Shown here piece by piece: positions 8,314 through 16,858 of a stretch of DNA of 64,000 nt (positions within the stretch are counted from its first letter, which is position 1; each line of letters begins with the position of its first letter). Origin of the DNA: Geodermatophilus nigrescens. Lineage in GTDB: Bacteria; Actinomycetota; Actinomycetes; Mycobacteriales; Geodermatophilaceae. The stretch spans positions 1-64,000 of the forward strand of contig NZ_FQVX01000003.1 in NCBI RefSeq assembly GCF_900129495.1. Reading direction: 5' to 3'. The position numbers were made by a program, and so were the translations under genes. The notes beneath the pieces are model-generated. The model ran no database searches and was not told the DNA's origin. It was given only the letters and a program-made list of their open reading frames with translations.

Positions 8314-10014
8314 ATGCCCGGCACCGCCACCACCGCCTACCGGGAGGCCCGCGACCGGCTGCTCGCCCTCCGCGGCGACCCCGCGACGGCGGCCGCCGAG
8401 TTCGCGTTCCCGCGGGTGGAGGGCCCGTTCAACTGGGCGGTGGACTGGTTCGACGAGGTCGCCCGCGGCGTGGAGCGGCCCGGGCTGCGCATCACCGAGG
8501 AGGACGGCACGAGCGGCAGCTGGTCGTTCGCCGAGCTGTCCCGCCGCTCGGACCAGGTGGCCGCGTGGCTGCGGGAGCGCGGCGTCGGGCGCGGCGACCG
8601 CGTCGTCCTCATGCTCGGCAACCAGGTCGAGCTGTGGGAGGCGATGCTCGCGGTGATGAAGCTCGGCGCGGTCATCATGCCGACCACCACCGCGCTCGGC
8701 CCCGACGACCTCGCCGACCGGATCGGCCGCGGCGGCGCCCGGCACGTCGTCGTCAACGCCGTCGACGCCGCCAAGTTCGACGCCGTGCCGGGCGACTACG
8801 GCCGGATCACCGTGGGCGACGCGCCGTCCGGGTGGGCGCCCTACGCCGACAGCGCCGGCGCCCCCGACGCGCCGCTCGGCCACCCCGGCACCGAACCCGG
8901 CGACCCGCTGCTCCTGTACTTCACCAGCGGCACCACCAGCCGGCCCAAGCTGGTCGAGCACACGCAGGTCAGCTACCCGGTTGGGCACCTGTCGACGATG
9001 TACTGGCTGGGCCTGCGGCCCGGCGACGTGCACCTCAACATCAGCTCGCCCGGCTGGGCCAAGCACGCGTGGAGCTGCTTCTTCGCCCCGTGGGCCGCCG
9101 AGGCCACCGTCGACCTGTTCAACTACACGCGGTTCGACGCCGCGCGCGTCCTCGAGCACGTCCGCGGCACCGGCGTCACCACCTTCTGCGCGCCGCCCAC
9201 GGTCTGGCGGATGCTCATCCAGGCCGACCTCTCCGGCGGCCCCGGCACGCTGCGCGAGGTGGTCGCCGCCGGCGAGCCGCTCAACCCCGAGGTCATCGAG
9301 CAGGTCCGCCGGCACTGGGGGCTCACGCTGCGGGACGGGTACGGGCAGACCGAGACGACGGCGTCGGTGGCCAACGCGCCCGGCGCGGAGGTGCGCCCGG
9401 GCTCCATGGGCCGCCCGCTGCCCGGCGTCCCCGTGGTGCTGGTCGACCCGCTCACCGGGCAGCAGGGCAGCGAGGGCGAGATCTGCCTGGACCTCTCGCA
9501 GCGGCCGGTCGGGCTGATGACCGGCTACCAGGGCGACCCGGAGCGGGCGGCCGAGGCGATGGCCGGCGGGTACTACCACACCGGCGACGTCGCGACCCGG
9601 GACGCCGACGGCTACATCACCTACGTCGGGCGCACCGACGACGTCTTCAAGGCCAGCGACTACAAGATCAGCCCGTTCGAGCTGGAGAGCGTGCTCATCG
9701 AGCACCCCGCGGTGGTCGAGGCCGCCGTCGTGCCGGTGCCCGACCCGGTCCGGCTGGCCGTGCCGAAGGCCTACGTGACGCTCGCCCCGGGCTGGGAGGC
9801 GGGGCCGGAGACGGCGCTGGCGGTGCTGCGGCACGCGCGCGAGCGGCTGGCGCCCTACCTGCGGGTGCGGCGGATCGAGTTCGCGGAGCTGCCCAAGACG
9901 GTCTCGGGGAAGATCCGCCGGGTCGAGCTGCGGCAGCGGGAGGAGCAGGCGGCGCCGGCGGGCACGGGCACCGACTGGGCCGACACCGACTTCCCGGAGC
10001 TGCGCGGCACCTGA
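8314..10014 (+). CDS. AMP-dependent acyl-CoA synthetase
   Basis: 566 residues with the adenylate-forming enzyme signatures in order: the P-loop-like YFTSGTTSRPK (about residue 205), the YGQTETT motif (about 345), the hinge YHTGDVATRDADGY (about 420), GRTDDVFKASDYKISPFE and the catalytic Lys in KTVSGKIRRVELR (about 535). It activates a carboxylic acid to its CoA thioester via an acyl-adenylate; the overall pattern resembles acetyl/medium-chain acyl-CoA ligases. ATG 8314 has AGGGAG at 7 nt. With the neighbouring ADHs it could complete alcohol to aldehyde to acid to acyl-CoA oxidation, although no aldehyde dehydrogenase is in view. Confidence 0.9.
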   Translation: MPGTATTAYREARDRLLALRGDPATAAAEFAFPRVEGPFNWAVDWFDEVARGVERPGLRITEEDGTSGSWSFAELSRRSDQVAAWLRERGVGRGDRVVLMLGNQVELWEAMLAVMKLGAVIMPTTTALGPDDLADRIGRGGARHVVVNAVDAAKFDAVPGDYGRITVGDAPSGWAPYADSAGAPDAPLGHPGTEPGDPLLLYFTSGTTSRPKLVEHTQVSYPVGHLSTMYWLGLRPGDVHLNISSPGWAKHAWSCFFAPWAAEATVDLFNYTRFDAARVLEHVRGTGVTTFCAPPTVWRMLIQADLSGGPGTLREVVAAGEPLNPEVIEQVRRHWGLTLRDGYGQTETTASVANAPGAEVRPGSMGRPLPGVPVVLVDPLTGQQGSEGEICLDLSQRPVGLMTGYQGDPERAAEAMAGGYYHTGDVATRDADGYITYVGRTDDVFKASDYKISPFELESVLIEHPAVVEAAVVPVPDPVRLAVPKAYVTLAPGWEAGPETALAVLRHARERLAPYLRVRRIEFAELPKTVSGKIRRVELRQREEQAAPAGTGTDWADTDFPELRGT

Positions 10015-10028
10015 CCCGTCCCCGGACG

Positions 10029-10068
10029 CGGTCGTGCTCTGCCCACATCCGTGGGCAGAGCACGACCG
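10029..10068. terminator. Bidirectional hairpin terminator
   Basis: Perfect 18-bp arms (10029-10046 and 10051-10068, CGGTCGTGCTCTGCCCAC) around an ATCC loop, midway between the convergent acyl-CoA synthetase and NDMA-ADH genes. Confidence 0.85.
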
Positions 10069-10087
10069 TGTCGGAGGAGAGGACGGC

Positions 10088-11215
10088 TCAGCGGTCGGCG
10101 TCGGTGTAGACGACCATCCCGCGGATGTTCTTGCCGTCGCGCATGTCCTGGTAGCCCTGGTTGATGTCCTCCAGCTTGTACTTCGTGGTCGCGAGCTCGT
10201 CGAGCTTGAGCTGGCCCTCCTGGTAGAGGCTGAGCAGCTCGGGGATCGCCGCCCGCGGCGCCAGCCCGCCGAAGATCGCGCCCTGCAGGTCCTTCTGCAG
10301 CAGCGTGAGCTCGAAGAGGCTGAGCTTGACGTCGGTGTTCGCGGCGTTGCCCATGCCGGTGACGACGGCGCGGCCGCCCTTGCCGGTGAGGCTCAGCGCG
10401 GTCTGGATGTCCTCGCCCTGGATGTCGCCGACGGTGATGATCGTCTTGTCGGCCATCCGGCCCCAGGTCAGCTCGTTGACCTTCTCGGTGGCCTCCTCGG
10501 CCGACTCGAACACGTGCGTCGCGCCGAGGTCCATGGCCCACTCGCGCTTGCGGGCGACCGGCTCGATGACCATGACCCGCTTCGCCCCGGCCGCCGCGGC
10601 GCCCTGGACGGCGTTCATGCCGACGCCGCCGGCGCCCATGACGACGACGTTCTCGCCGGGCCGGACGTCGGCGACCTTGGTGGCCGAGCCCCAGCCGGTG
10701 GTGACGCCGCAGCCCACCAGCGCGGCGATCTCCAGCGGGATGTCGGGCTCGATCTTCACCACCGACGCCTGGTGCACGGTGATGTAGGGGGAGAACGTGC
10801 CGAGCAGGCACATCGGGATGACGTCCTGGCCCTTGGCCTGCACCCGGTAGCTGCCGTCGGAGATCGCGGTGCCGGCCAGCAGGCTGGCGCCGAGGTCGCA
10901 GAGGTTCTGCATCCCCTTCGAACACGGCGGGCACTGGCCGCAGGCGGGGATGAAGGCGGTGACGACGTGGTCGCCCTCCTGCAGCCCGGTCACGCCGGGG
11001 CCGACCTTGGTGACGACGCCGGAGCCCTCGTGGCCGCCGATGACCGGGTAGAAGGCGACGGGCGTGCCGCCGGTGACCAGGTGCTCGTCGCTGTGGCACA
11101 GGCCCGACGCGGCGAGCTGGACCTGGACCTCACCCTCCCTCGGGTCGCCCAGCTCGATCTCCTCGATCGACCAGTCCTCGCCGACGCCCCACAGGATCGC
11201 GCCCTTGGTCTTCAC
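10088..11215 (-). CDS. Second NDMA-dependent alcohol dehydrogenase
   Basis: 375 residues, a divergent paralogue of the ADH at 4.1 kb. It keeps every family mark: zinc ligands in SGLCHSDEHL and GGHEG, the four-Cys structural site CGQCPPCSKGMQNLC, the catalytic Cys in VGCGVTTGWGSA and the cofactor loop GAGGVGM. It is a predicted NAD-retaining, mycofactocin-coupled alcohol dehydrogenase. The GTG start at 11215 gives VKTKGAILWG, the normal family N-terminus, with GGAGG upstream; the frame extends further 5' only because of GC bias. Direct repeats of GACTGTGCGC lie upstream (11279, 11298) and may bind an activator. Confidence 0.93.
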   Translation of the reverse strand: MKTKGAILWGVGEDWSIEEIELGDPREGEVQVQLAASGLCHSDEHLVTGGTPVAFYPVIGGHEGSGVVTKVGPGVTGLQEGDHVVTAFIPACGQCPPCSKGMQNLCDLGASLLAGTAISDGSYRVQAKGQDVIPMCLLGTFSPYITVHQASVVKIEPDIPLEIAALVGCGVTTGWGSATKVADVRPGENVVVMGAGGVGMNAVQGAAAAGAKRVMVIEPVARKREWAMDLGATHVFESAEEATEKVNELTWGRMADKTIITVGDIQGEDIQTALSLTGKGGRAVVTGMGNAANTDVKLSLFELTLLQKDLQGAIFGGLAPRAAIPELLSLYQEGQLKLDELATTKYKLEDINQGYQDMRDGKNIRGMVVYTDADR

Positions 11216-11278
11216 CCGGTGTGCCTCCGTCCGTCCGCGCGCGGTCGCCGCCCGTCGCCGTCGACGGGCCGCCGCTGC

Positions 11279-11343
11279 GACTGTGCGCCGCGCCACAGAC
11301 TGTGCGCGGCACCGGGTGCCGTCAAGGGGACGCAACCGTTGCG
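11279..11343 (-). promoter_or_regulatory. Repeat-rich promoter region of the second NDMA-ADH
   Basis: On the top strand GACTGTGCGC occurs at 11279-11288 and 11298-11307, 19 bp apart (about two helical turns), followed by an odd palindrome CGCAACCGTTGCG at 11331-11343. On the minus strand a TTGACG hexamer lies between them. The arrangement suggests activator sites upstream of the ADH promoter; the regulator is unknown. Confidence 0.35.
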
Positions 11344-11354
11344 GCGGGCGGCCC

Positions 11355-11519
11355 TCAGCGGCCGGGGTCGACCGTCACCGAGCTGAACGGCAGGTGCGGC
11401 TCGACGGCGGGGAAGACGACGAACAGCAGCAGCGCGCAGGCGGCGAGCGCCAGCAGCAGCGACAGCGCCGCGCGGGTCGCCGTCCCCCCGGGGAGGTGGC
11501 GCCAGATCCAGCGGTACAC
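11355..11519 (-). CDS. Small membrane protein encoded with class E sortase
   Basis: 54 residues starting VYRWIWRHLPG, with one transmembrane helix rich in Leu/Ala (about residues 17-37) and a C-terminal PAVEPHLPFSSVTV. This short protein is a constant neighbour of class E sortase genes in actinobacteria. Its GTG start is 3 nt after the sortase stop, so the pair is translationally coupled. The function is unknown; a role in sortase localisation is a guess. Confidence 0.75.
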   Translation of the reverse strand: MYRWIWRHLPGGTATRAALSLLLALAACALLLFVVFPAVEPHLPFSSVTVDPGR

Positions 11520-11522
11520 GGC

Positions 11523-12329
11523 TCAGTCCTCGGTCAGGGCCGGCGGCCCGTCGGGGGCGTCGGCCCGGGTCACGCCCGGGCCCTCCAGCACGGCGTGCAC
11601 GACCAGGCGCTGCCGCGCCGAGTACCGCGGGTGGCAGGTCGTGAGCGTCAGGTAGGCGCCGGCGGGGGCGGCGTCCGCGGCGCCGCCGGGGACGGGCGCG
11701 AGGACGTCGACCCGGTCGGGCGTCACGATCTGCCGCCCGGGGACGCCGTTGGGGTCGGGTGCGGCCAGGTCGTCGCCGGCGCCGAGCACCCGGTAGGTGA
11801 ACCAGCCGTCGGCCACCTCGACGACGACGGCGTCGCCCGGCCGCAGCGCGTCGAGCTCGAGGAACGGCGAGCCGCGGCCCACGCGGTGGCCGGCGACGGC
11901 GAGGTTGCCCTGCTCGCCGGGCATCGCCGTCCCGACGTAGTGGCCCGGGCCCTGGGCGAGCTGGTCCTCGGTGGTGCCCTCGAGCACGACCCGCGACCAG
12001 TCCTCGCCCAGGCGCGGTACGTGCAGCACCGCGAACGGCTCGCCCACGCCGGGCGCGGCCGGGGAGGTGGGCGTCCCGACGACGGGCGCGTCCGCACCGG
12101 GTGAGCCGCCGGACCACTCGGTGGCCAGCTGGTCGGCGAGCCGGTCCTGGTCGTGCGCGGTGAACAGGCCGGTCACCCACAGCTCGTAGGCGACGAACAG
12201 CAGCAGCACGACGCCGGCCGTGACCAGCGTCTGGCCCAGGCCGCTGACGAGGGTGCGCCAGCGCTCTCCGGCGGGCCGGCCGTGGCGGCGCCACTCGCGC
12301 GGCGGCGCGGGGGCGGACGTCGGGGCCAT
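11523..12329 (-). CDS. Class E sortase
   Basis: About 268 residues from ATG 12329; GTG 12377 would add 16 residues. It has a basic N-terminus, one signal-anchor helix (TLVTAGVVLLLFVAYELWV) and a sortase beta-barrel. Catalytic residues are visible: His in AVAGHRV, Cys in LTTCHP and Arg in RYSARQRL. The spacing and the downstream small VYRWIW protein are typical of actinobacterial class E enzymes, which anchor secreted proteins to the cell wall, usually at LAXTG-type signals. No sortase substrate with such a motif is evident nearby. Confidence 0.92.
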   Translation of the reverse strand: MAPTSAPAPPREWRRHGRPAGERWRTLVSGLGQTLVTAGVVLLLFVAYELWVTGLFTAHDQDRLADQLATEWSGGSPGADAPVVGTPTSPAAPGVGEPFAVLHVPRLGEDWSRVVLEGTTEDQLAQGPGHYVGTAMPGEQGNLAVAGHRVGRGSPFLELDALRPGDAVVVEVADGWFTYRVLGAGDDLAAPDPNGVPGRQIVTPDRVDVLAPVPGGAADAAPAGAYLTLTTCHPRYSARQRLVVHAVLEGPGVTRADAPDGPPALTED

Positions 12330-12385
12330 GGCGGGACCACGATGCCAGGACGGGCGCCGGCGCCCGGTCCGCGACACTGGGCGGC

Positions 12386-13822
12386 GTGTCGCAGCTGCCG
12401 GTGGTCGTCGTCGGCGCCGGGCCGGTGGGCTGCACCGCGGCGCTGCTGCTCGCGCGGCGGGGGATCGACGTGCTGCTGCTCGAGCGCCGGCCCGCGCCGC
12501 CCGCCGTCCCCCGGGCCGTGCACCTCGACGACGAGGCGCTGCGCGCGCTGGCCGACGCCGGGGTCGCGGAGGAGTTCCTCGCCGTCAGCCGGCCGATGGC
12601 GGGGCTGCGGCTGCTCGACGCCGGCCACCGGGTGCTCGCCGAGTTCGCCCGCGACCCCGGCGCCGGCCGGCACGGCTGGCCGCAGGCGTCGATGTTCCAC
12701 CAGCCCGACCTCGAGGCCGTGCTGCGCGCCGCCGTCGACCGGGCGCCGCGGGTCACGCTGCGCGCGCCCGCCGAGGTGACCGGCCTGACGGAGCGGCCGG
12801 ACCGGTCCGTCACGGTGGCGCTGGCCGGCGGGGCCCGGCTCGACGCCGCGGCCGTGCTCGGCTGCGACGGGGCGCACAGCACGGTGCGGCGGCTGACCGG
12901 CGCCCGCATGCGCACCCTCGCCCGGCCCGACCGCTGGCTGGTGGTCGACCTGCGCGCGCCGTCCCCGCTGCCGGTGTGGCCCGGCGTGCACCAGGTCTGC
13001 GACCCGGCCCGCGCGGCGACGTTCATGCCGGTCAGCGGCGACCGGTACCGCTTCGAGACCCGGCTGCTCGACGGCGGGACGGCGGCCGCGCTCACCGCGC
13101 CGGAGGTGCTGCGGCCGCTGCTGGCGCCGTTCGGGGCCGACGGCGCCGAGGTGGTCCGCGCCGCGGAGTACGTCTACCGCGCGCAGGTGGCCGACCGGTG
13201 GCGGCGCGGGCGGGTGCTGCTGGCCGGCGACGCCGCGCACCTGACCCCGCCCTTCGTCGGCCAGGGGCTCGGCCTCGGCCTGCGCGACGTGCACCAGCTC
13301 GCGTGGAAGGTCGCCGCCGTCGTCACCGGTGGCGCGGACGACGCGCTGCTCGACACCCACGGCGCCGAGCGGGGGCCGCACGCCCGGGCGCTGGTGCGGA
13401 TGGCCGCGCTGGTCGGCGGGTTGATGACCGGCGGGGGAGCGGGCGCGGTGCCGGTGCGGCGCGCGGTGCTGGCCGCCGTCGGTCGGGTGCCGGCGCTCGC
13501 CGCCTACGCCACCGACAGCCGCACACCGCCGCTGCGCCGCGGGCCGCTGGTCGACCGCGGCGGGCCGGCCGGGCGGCGGCTGGCGGGGACGCTGGTCCCG
13601 CGCGCCCGGGTCCGCGTCGACGGCCGGGAGTGCCGGCTCGACGACGTGCTCGGGAGCGGCACCGCGGTGCTGGCCCTGGCGCCGTCCGGTCTCACGCTCA
13701 CCGCGGGCGGCCGGCGGGCGCTGCTCGACGACGTCGACGGCGCCCTCACCGCCTGGCTGGGCGGGGGCCGGGCCCGCTGGGTCGTCGTCCGTCCCGACCG
13801 GGTGGTGAGGGCGGCGGGTTGA
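12386..13822 (+). CDS. FAD-dependent monooxygenase (class A, MhpA/PheA-like)
   Basis: 478 residues. The N-terminal dinucleotide fold is VVVVGAGPVGCTAALLLARRG, followed by the DG-type motif (LGCDGAHSTVRRL) and the GD motif LLAGDAAHLTPPFVGQGLGLGLRD, which together define group A flavoprotein hydroxylases. The closest overall pattern is 3-(3-hydroxyphenyl)propionate/phenol hydroxylases. It is a predicted NAD(P)H-dependent aromatic hydroxylase; the substrate cannot be read from sequence. It stands alone and diverges from the sortase pair, so there is no pathway context. Confidence 0.85.
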   Translation: MSQLPVVVVGAGPVGCTAALLLARRGIDVLLLERRPAPPAVPRAVHLDDEALRALADAGVAEEFLAVSRPMAGLRLLDAGHRVLAEFARDPGAGRHGWPQASMFHQPDLEAVLRAAVDRAPRVTLRAPAEVTGLTERPDRSVTVALAGGARLDAAAVLGCDGAHSTVRRLTGARMRTLARPDRWLVVDLRAPSPLPVWPGVHQVCDPARAATFMPVSGDRYRFETRLLDGGTAAALTAPEVLRPLLAPFGADGAEVVRAAEYVYRAQVADRWRRGRVLLAGDAAHLTPPFVGQGLGLGLRDVHQLAWKVAAVVTGGADDALLDTHGAERGPHARALVRMAALVGGLMTGGGAGAVPVRRAVLAAVGRVPALAAYATDSRTPPLRRGPLVDRGGPAGRRLAGTLVPRARVRVDGRECRLDDVLGSGTAVLALAPSGLTLTAGGRRALLDDVDGALTAWLGGGRARWVVVRPDRVVRAAG

Positions 13823-13840
13823 GTGGGTACCGGCCCGCCC

Positions 13841-14071
13841 ATGCAGATCGACAAGGCACAGATCCTCCAGCTGCTCCAGTCGCAGGGTGACGACGCCAAG
13901 GCGCAGCAGGCCGACCAGGAACTGCCCGGTCAGGTCGACACCGACCAGCACGCCGGCCTCCTCCAGAAGCTCGGCATCGACCCGATGGACCTCATCAAGA
14001 TGCTCGGCGGGGGTGGTGGCGGCCAGGGCGGCGGCCTCGGCGGCGCCATCGGCGGCATCCTCGGCCGCTGA
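13841..14071 (+). CDS. Small Gln/Asp-rich, Gly-rich-tailed hypothetical protein
   Basis: 76 residues. Residues 1-50 are polar and helical (QLLQSQGDDAKAQQADQELPGQVDTDQHAGLLQKLGI) and residues 55-76 are a glycine-rich tail (GGGGGGQGGGLGGAIGGILG). It has no signal peptide. ATG 13841 fits a protein beginning MQIDKAQIL better than the upstream in-frame GTG. A perfect 18-bp hairpin directly follows, supporting an independent transcript. Function unknown. Confidence 0.7.
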   Translation: MQIDKAQILQLLQSQGDDAKAQQADQELPGQVDTDQHAGLLQKLGIDPMDLIKMLGGGGGGQGGGLGGAIGGILGR

Positions 14072-14076
14072 CCCCT

Positions 14077-14121
14077 CGTGCCCGTCCGCGGGGTGCACCG
14101 CGTACCCCGCGGACGGGCACG
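14077..14121. terminator. Hairpin terminator
   Basis: Perfect 18-bp arms (14077-14094 and 14104-14121, CGTGCCCGTCCGCGGGGT) with a 9-nt loop, six bases after the small Gly-rich protein. Confidence 0.8.
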
Positions 14122-14175
14122 GTGCGCCGGCGCGGGAGCGCACCGACCCGGCGGGGGCCAGTGGCGCACGAACCT

Positions 14176-14189
14176 GTGACGGGCGTCAC
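14176..14189. promoter_or_regulatory. GTGACGGGCGTCAC palindrome upstream of the iron ADH
   Basis: A perfect GTGACG-GG-CGTCAC palindrome (also TGTGA-N6-TCACG, CRP-like) is followed eight bases later by a -10-like TATCGT at 14198-14203. It is a candidate activator site for the ADH/two-component operon. Confidence 0.45.
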
Positions 14190-14233
14190 GACGCCGCTAT
14201 CGTGGGCGGGCCGCCCGAGCCCCGGAGGTCACC

Positions 14234-14278
14234 GTGCCCGACCGCGCGCCCGTCCCGCCGTCCCTCGCGCGCCGGTGA
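14234..14278 (+). other. 14-codon leader ORF overlapping the iron-ADH start
   Basis: GTG 14234 carries the best ribosome site in the region (GGAGG, 14223-14227) and encodes VPDRAPVPPSLARR. Its TGA overlaps GTG 14275, the first in-frame start of the dehydrogenase without implausible sequence. It may be a translational-coupling leader peptide, or a one-base indel may have split the true N-terminus. Confidence 0.4.
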
Positions 14279-15513
14279 CCGCGGTCCCGCTGCGGGCCGG
14301 CCCGCCCGCGATCCGCCTGCCGGTCGGCCCCGGGCCAGCCCGCCGTCCCGTGCCGGTCGCGGGCGCCGGCTTCACGAAGTACCTGGTCCCCGAGGTCGTC
14401 TTCGGCTGGGGCGCGCTCGCCGAGGCCGGGCACGCCGCCCGCCGGCTGGGCGCCGTCCGCCCCTTCGTCGTCACCGACGCCGGGCTGGTCGAGGCCGGGT
14501 GGCTCGACGAGCTGTCCGCCCACCTCGCCGACGCCGGGCTGCGGCCCACCGTCTGGACCGGCCTCACCCCCAACCCCAAGGACCACGAGGTGGCCGAGGG
14601 GGTGCAGCGGTACCGCGAGAGCGGCTGCGACGTCATCGTCGGGCTCGGCGGCGGCTCGGTCATCGACGCGGCCAAGGCCGTCGCCGTCGTCGCGAGCAAC
14701 GGCGGGTCGATCCTCGACTACGAGGGCGTCGACCGGGTGACCGCGGCCATCCCGCCCACCGTCATGTGCCCGAGCACGGCCGGCACGGGCGCCGACGTCT
14801 CGCAGTTCGCCGTCATCACCGACACCCGGCGCCGGCTCAAGGCCACCCTCATCGGCCGCGCGCTGGTCCCCGACATCTCGGTCACCGACCCGCGGCTGCT
14901 CACCACGATGCCCGACGACCTCGCCGCGGCCACCGGCCTCGACGCGCTCACGCACGGCATCGAGGCCTACGTCTCCCGCGCCGCCGGCCCGCTCACCGAC
15001 GTCCACGCGCTGCACGCCGTCCAGCTCATCTGCTCCTCGCTGCGGGACACCGTCACCGGCCCGGTGGACCCCGCCGCCACGACCGGGATGGCGCAGGCCA
15101 GCCTCGAGGCGGGGCTGGCGTTCACCAACGCGATCCTCGGCGCGACCCACGCGATGAGCCACCAGGTCGGCGGCCTGCTCGACGTCCCGCACGGCGTCGT
15201 CAACGGCGTGCTGCTGCCGCACGTCATCCGGTTCAACGCCCGCGCGGTGCCCGAGCGGTTCGTCCCGGTCGCCCGGGCCATGGGCGTGGACGTCGCCGGG
15301 CTGCCCGACGACGTCGCCGCCGAGGAGGCCGCCGACCTGGTGGCCCGGCTCGCCGCCGACCTCGGCTGCCCGAGCCGGCTGTCGCAGCTGGGGGTCAGCG
15401 AGGCCGACGTCGAGACCCTGGCGACGACGACCCTCGGCGACGCATGCCTGTCGACCAACCCCCGCGACGCCGACCGCGCGGAGATCGCCGCGCTGTTCCG
15501 GACCGCACTGTGA
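14275..15513 (+). CDS. Iron-containing alcohol dehydrogenase
   Basis: 412 residues from GTG 14275; a frame to 14122 exists but its extra residues look non-coding. The family III fold is clear: FTKYLVPEVVFGWGAL at the start of the domain, GLGGGSVIDAAKAVAV for NAD binding, STAGTGADVSQFAVITD, then metal-binding D/H residues in GLDALTHGIEAYVS and GATHAMSHQVGGLLDVPHGVVNGVLLPHV. It is predicted to oxidise an alcohol with Fe(II). It shares an operon with a sensor kinase and response regulator 13 nt downstream, which probably control it. Whether it is a mycofactocin-coupled enzyme is uncertain. Confidence 0.88.
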   Translation: MTAVPLRAGPPAIRLPVGPGPARRPVPVAGAGFTKYLVPEVVFGWGALAEAGHAARRLGAVRPFVVTDAGLVEAGWLDELSAHLADAGLRPTVWTGLTPNPKDHEVAEGVQRYRESGCDVIVGLGGGSVIDAAKAVAVVASNGGSILDYEGVDRVTAAIPPTVMCPSTAGTGADVSQFAVITDTRRRLKATLIGRALVPDISVTDPRLLTTMPDDLAAATGLDALTHGIEAYVSRAAGPLTDVHALHAVQLICSSLRDTVTGPVDPAATTGMAQASLEAGLAFTNAILGATHAMSHQVGGLLDVPHGVVNGVLLPHVIRFNARAVPERFVPVARAMGVDVAGLPDDVAAEEAADLVARLAADLGCPSRLSQLGVSEADVETLATTTLGDACLSTNPRDADRAEIAALFRTAL

Positions 15514-15526
15514 GCGGCCGCCGGCC

Positions 15527-16858
15527 GTGACGCCCCCCGCGCCCGCACCGGGCATCCCCGAGCTCACCGGCCTGCGCTCGTCGAAGCCCAGCTGGTACGC
15601 CGAGTACCGGCAGACGGCCGAGGACCTGCACCGGGCCCTCGACCAGCTCGAGCACGTGGCCTCCGTGTTGTCGGCGACCGGGCAGGGCGCGCAGGCGCTG
15701 TGCCGGGCCGTGGTCGACGCGACCGCCGACCAGCTGGACGTCCCCTGGGTGGTGCTCGCCCTGGCCGACGGCGTCCTGCCGCTGGCCTGCCCGAGACTGC
15801 TCGGCCGGGGGCCGGCCGGGCACCCGGTCGGCGAGGTCGGCGCGCTGCCGGAGGTGGTCGCCCGGCCGGTGACGGCGGCGCTGTCGGCCGGCGGCACCGA
15901 GCCCTGGCAGACGCCCGACGGCGCCGTCGTCGTGCCCCTGGTCGTCGACGGCGACCCGGTGGGCGCGCTGGTCGCCTGCGGCGGGCCGCGCCGCGCGGTG
16001 GGCGCGGCCGACCTCGCGATCCTGCGCATCGTGGCCAACCAGTCGGCGGTGGCCCTGCACGCCGACCACCTGCTCGCCCGCTCGGAGTCGCTGCGCCGGC
16101 AGACCGAGCGGCTCTACGCCGAGGCCGAGCAGCGGGCGCGCGACCTCGCCGAACGGCACCGCCAGCTCGCGGAGGCCGAGCACGCCCTCGACGTCGCCGC
16201 GCAGCGGGAGGCGGTCGACGCCGAGCGGCACCGGATCGCCCGCGAGCTGCACGACAGCGTGGCCCAGCACGTGCTCTCGGCGGGCATGACGATCGAGTGG
16301 TGCCGGCCGGAGGTGGCCCACCACGCGGAGGTGCACGAGCGGCTCGGGCACGCCAAGGCCCTCACCCGCGAGGCGGTCGAGCGGCTGCGCGGCGCCATCC
16401 ACGCGCTGTCGGTGGCCGAGCACGAGGTCCCCGGCCCGGGACTGCCCGGGCTGCTCGACCGGGTGCCGGTCGCGCCGGGCCTGGCCGTCGCGGTGCGGGT
16501 GGAGGGCCGGCCCCGGCCGCTGCCGCCCGACGTCGAGCAGGCGCTGTTCCGCATCGCGTCGGAGTGCCTGTCCAACACGGCGCGGCACGCCGGCGCGGCC
16601 CGGGCCACCGTGCGGCTGGGCTACCGCCCCGACGGGCTGCGCCTGTCGGTCGCCGACGACGGCACCGGCCACCCCGAGACGCTGCGCCGGGCGCTGCGCG
16701 CGGCCGCCCGCCGCGACGACGGCTACCACCGCGGCCTGGTCAACATCGACTCCCGCTGTCGTGAGATCGGCGCTGCGCTGCGCTTCACCCGTGCCCGGCT
16801 CGGCGGGGTGCGCGTCGAGGTCCGGCTGCCGCTGCCCCCGGAGGACGCCGGTGGATGA
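15527..16858 (+). CDS. GAF-domain sensor histidine kinase
   Basis: 443 residues: GAF-like sensory domain (about residues 45-185), coiled-coil (about 190-235, RQTERLYAEAEQRARDLAERH), HisKA_3 box with the phospho-His in HRIARELHDSVAQHVL and a HATPase_c domain (N box ASECLSNTARHAGA, G1 VADDGTG). No membrane helices are seen, so it is a cytoplasmic sensor. GTG 15527 starts 13 nt after the iron ADH and the gene overlaps the response regulator by 8 nt. From memory, similar kinases beside actinobacterial alcohol dehydrogenases are called MadS in some annotation schemes; I could not check this. Confidence 0.9.
   Translation: MTPPAPAPGIPELTGLRSSKPSWYAEYRQTAEDLHRALDQLEHVASVLSATGQGAQALCRAVVDATADQLDVPWVVLALADGVLPLACPRLLGRGPAGHPVGEVGALPEVVARPVTAALSAGGTEPWQTPDGAVVVPLVVDGDPVGALVACGGPRRAVGAADLAILRIVANQSAVALHADHLLARSESLRRQTERLYAEAEQRARDLAERHRQLAEAEHALDVAAQREAVDAERHRIARELHDSVAQHVLSAGMTIEWCRPEVAHHAEVHERLGHAKALTREAVERLRGAIHALSVAEHEVPGPGLPGLLDRVPVAPGLAVAVRVEGRPRPLPPDVEQALFRIASECLSNTARHAGAARATVRLGYRPDGLRLSVADDGTGHPETLRRALRAAARRDDGYHRGLVNIDSRCREIGAALRFTRARLGGVRVEVRLPLPPEDAGG

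Noticed and set aside
7276..9834. Very long minus-strand frame continuing upstream of the GAF-LuxR gene
   Set aside because: Beyond 8133 it is the antisense of the acyl-CoA synthetase; the translated residues are low-complexity R/G/P/A typical of GC-rich shadows, and the GTG at 8133 has a good ribosome site.
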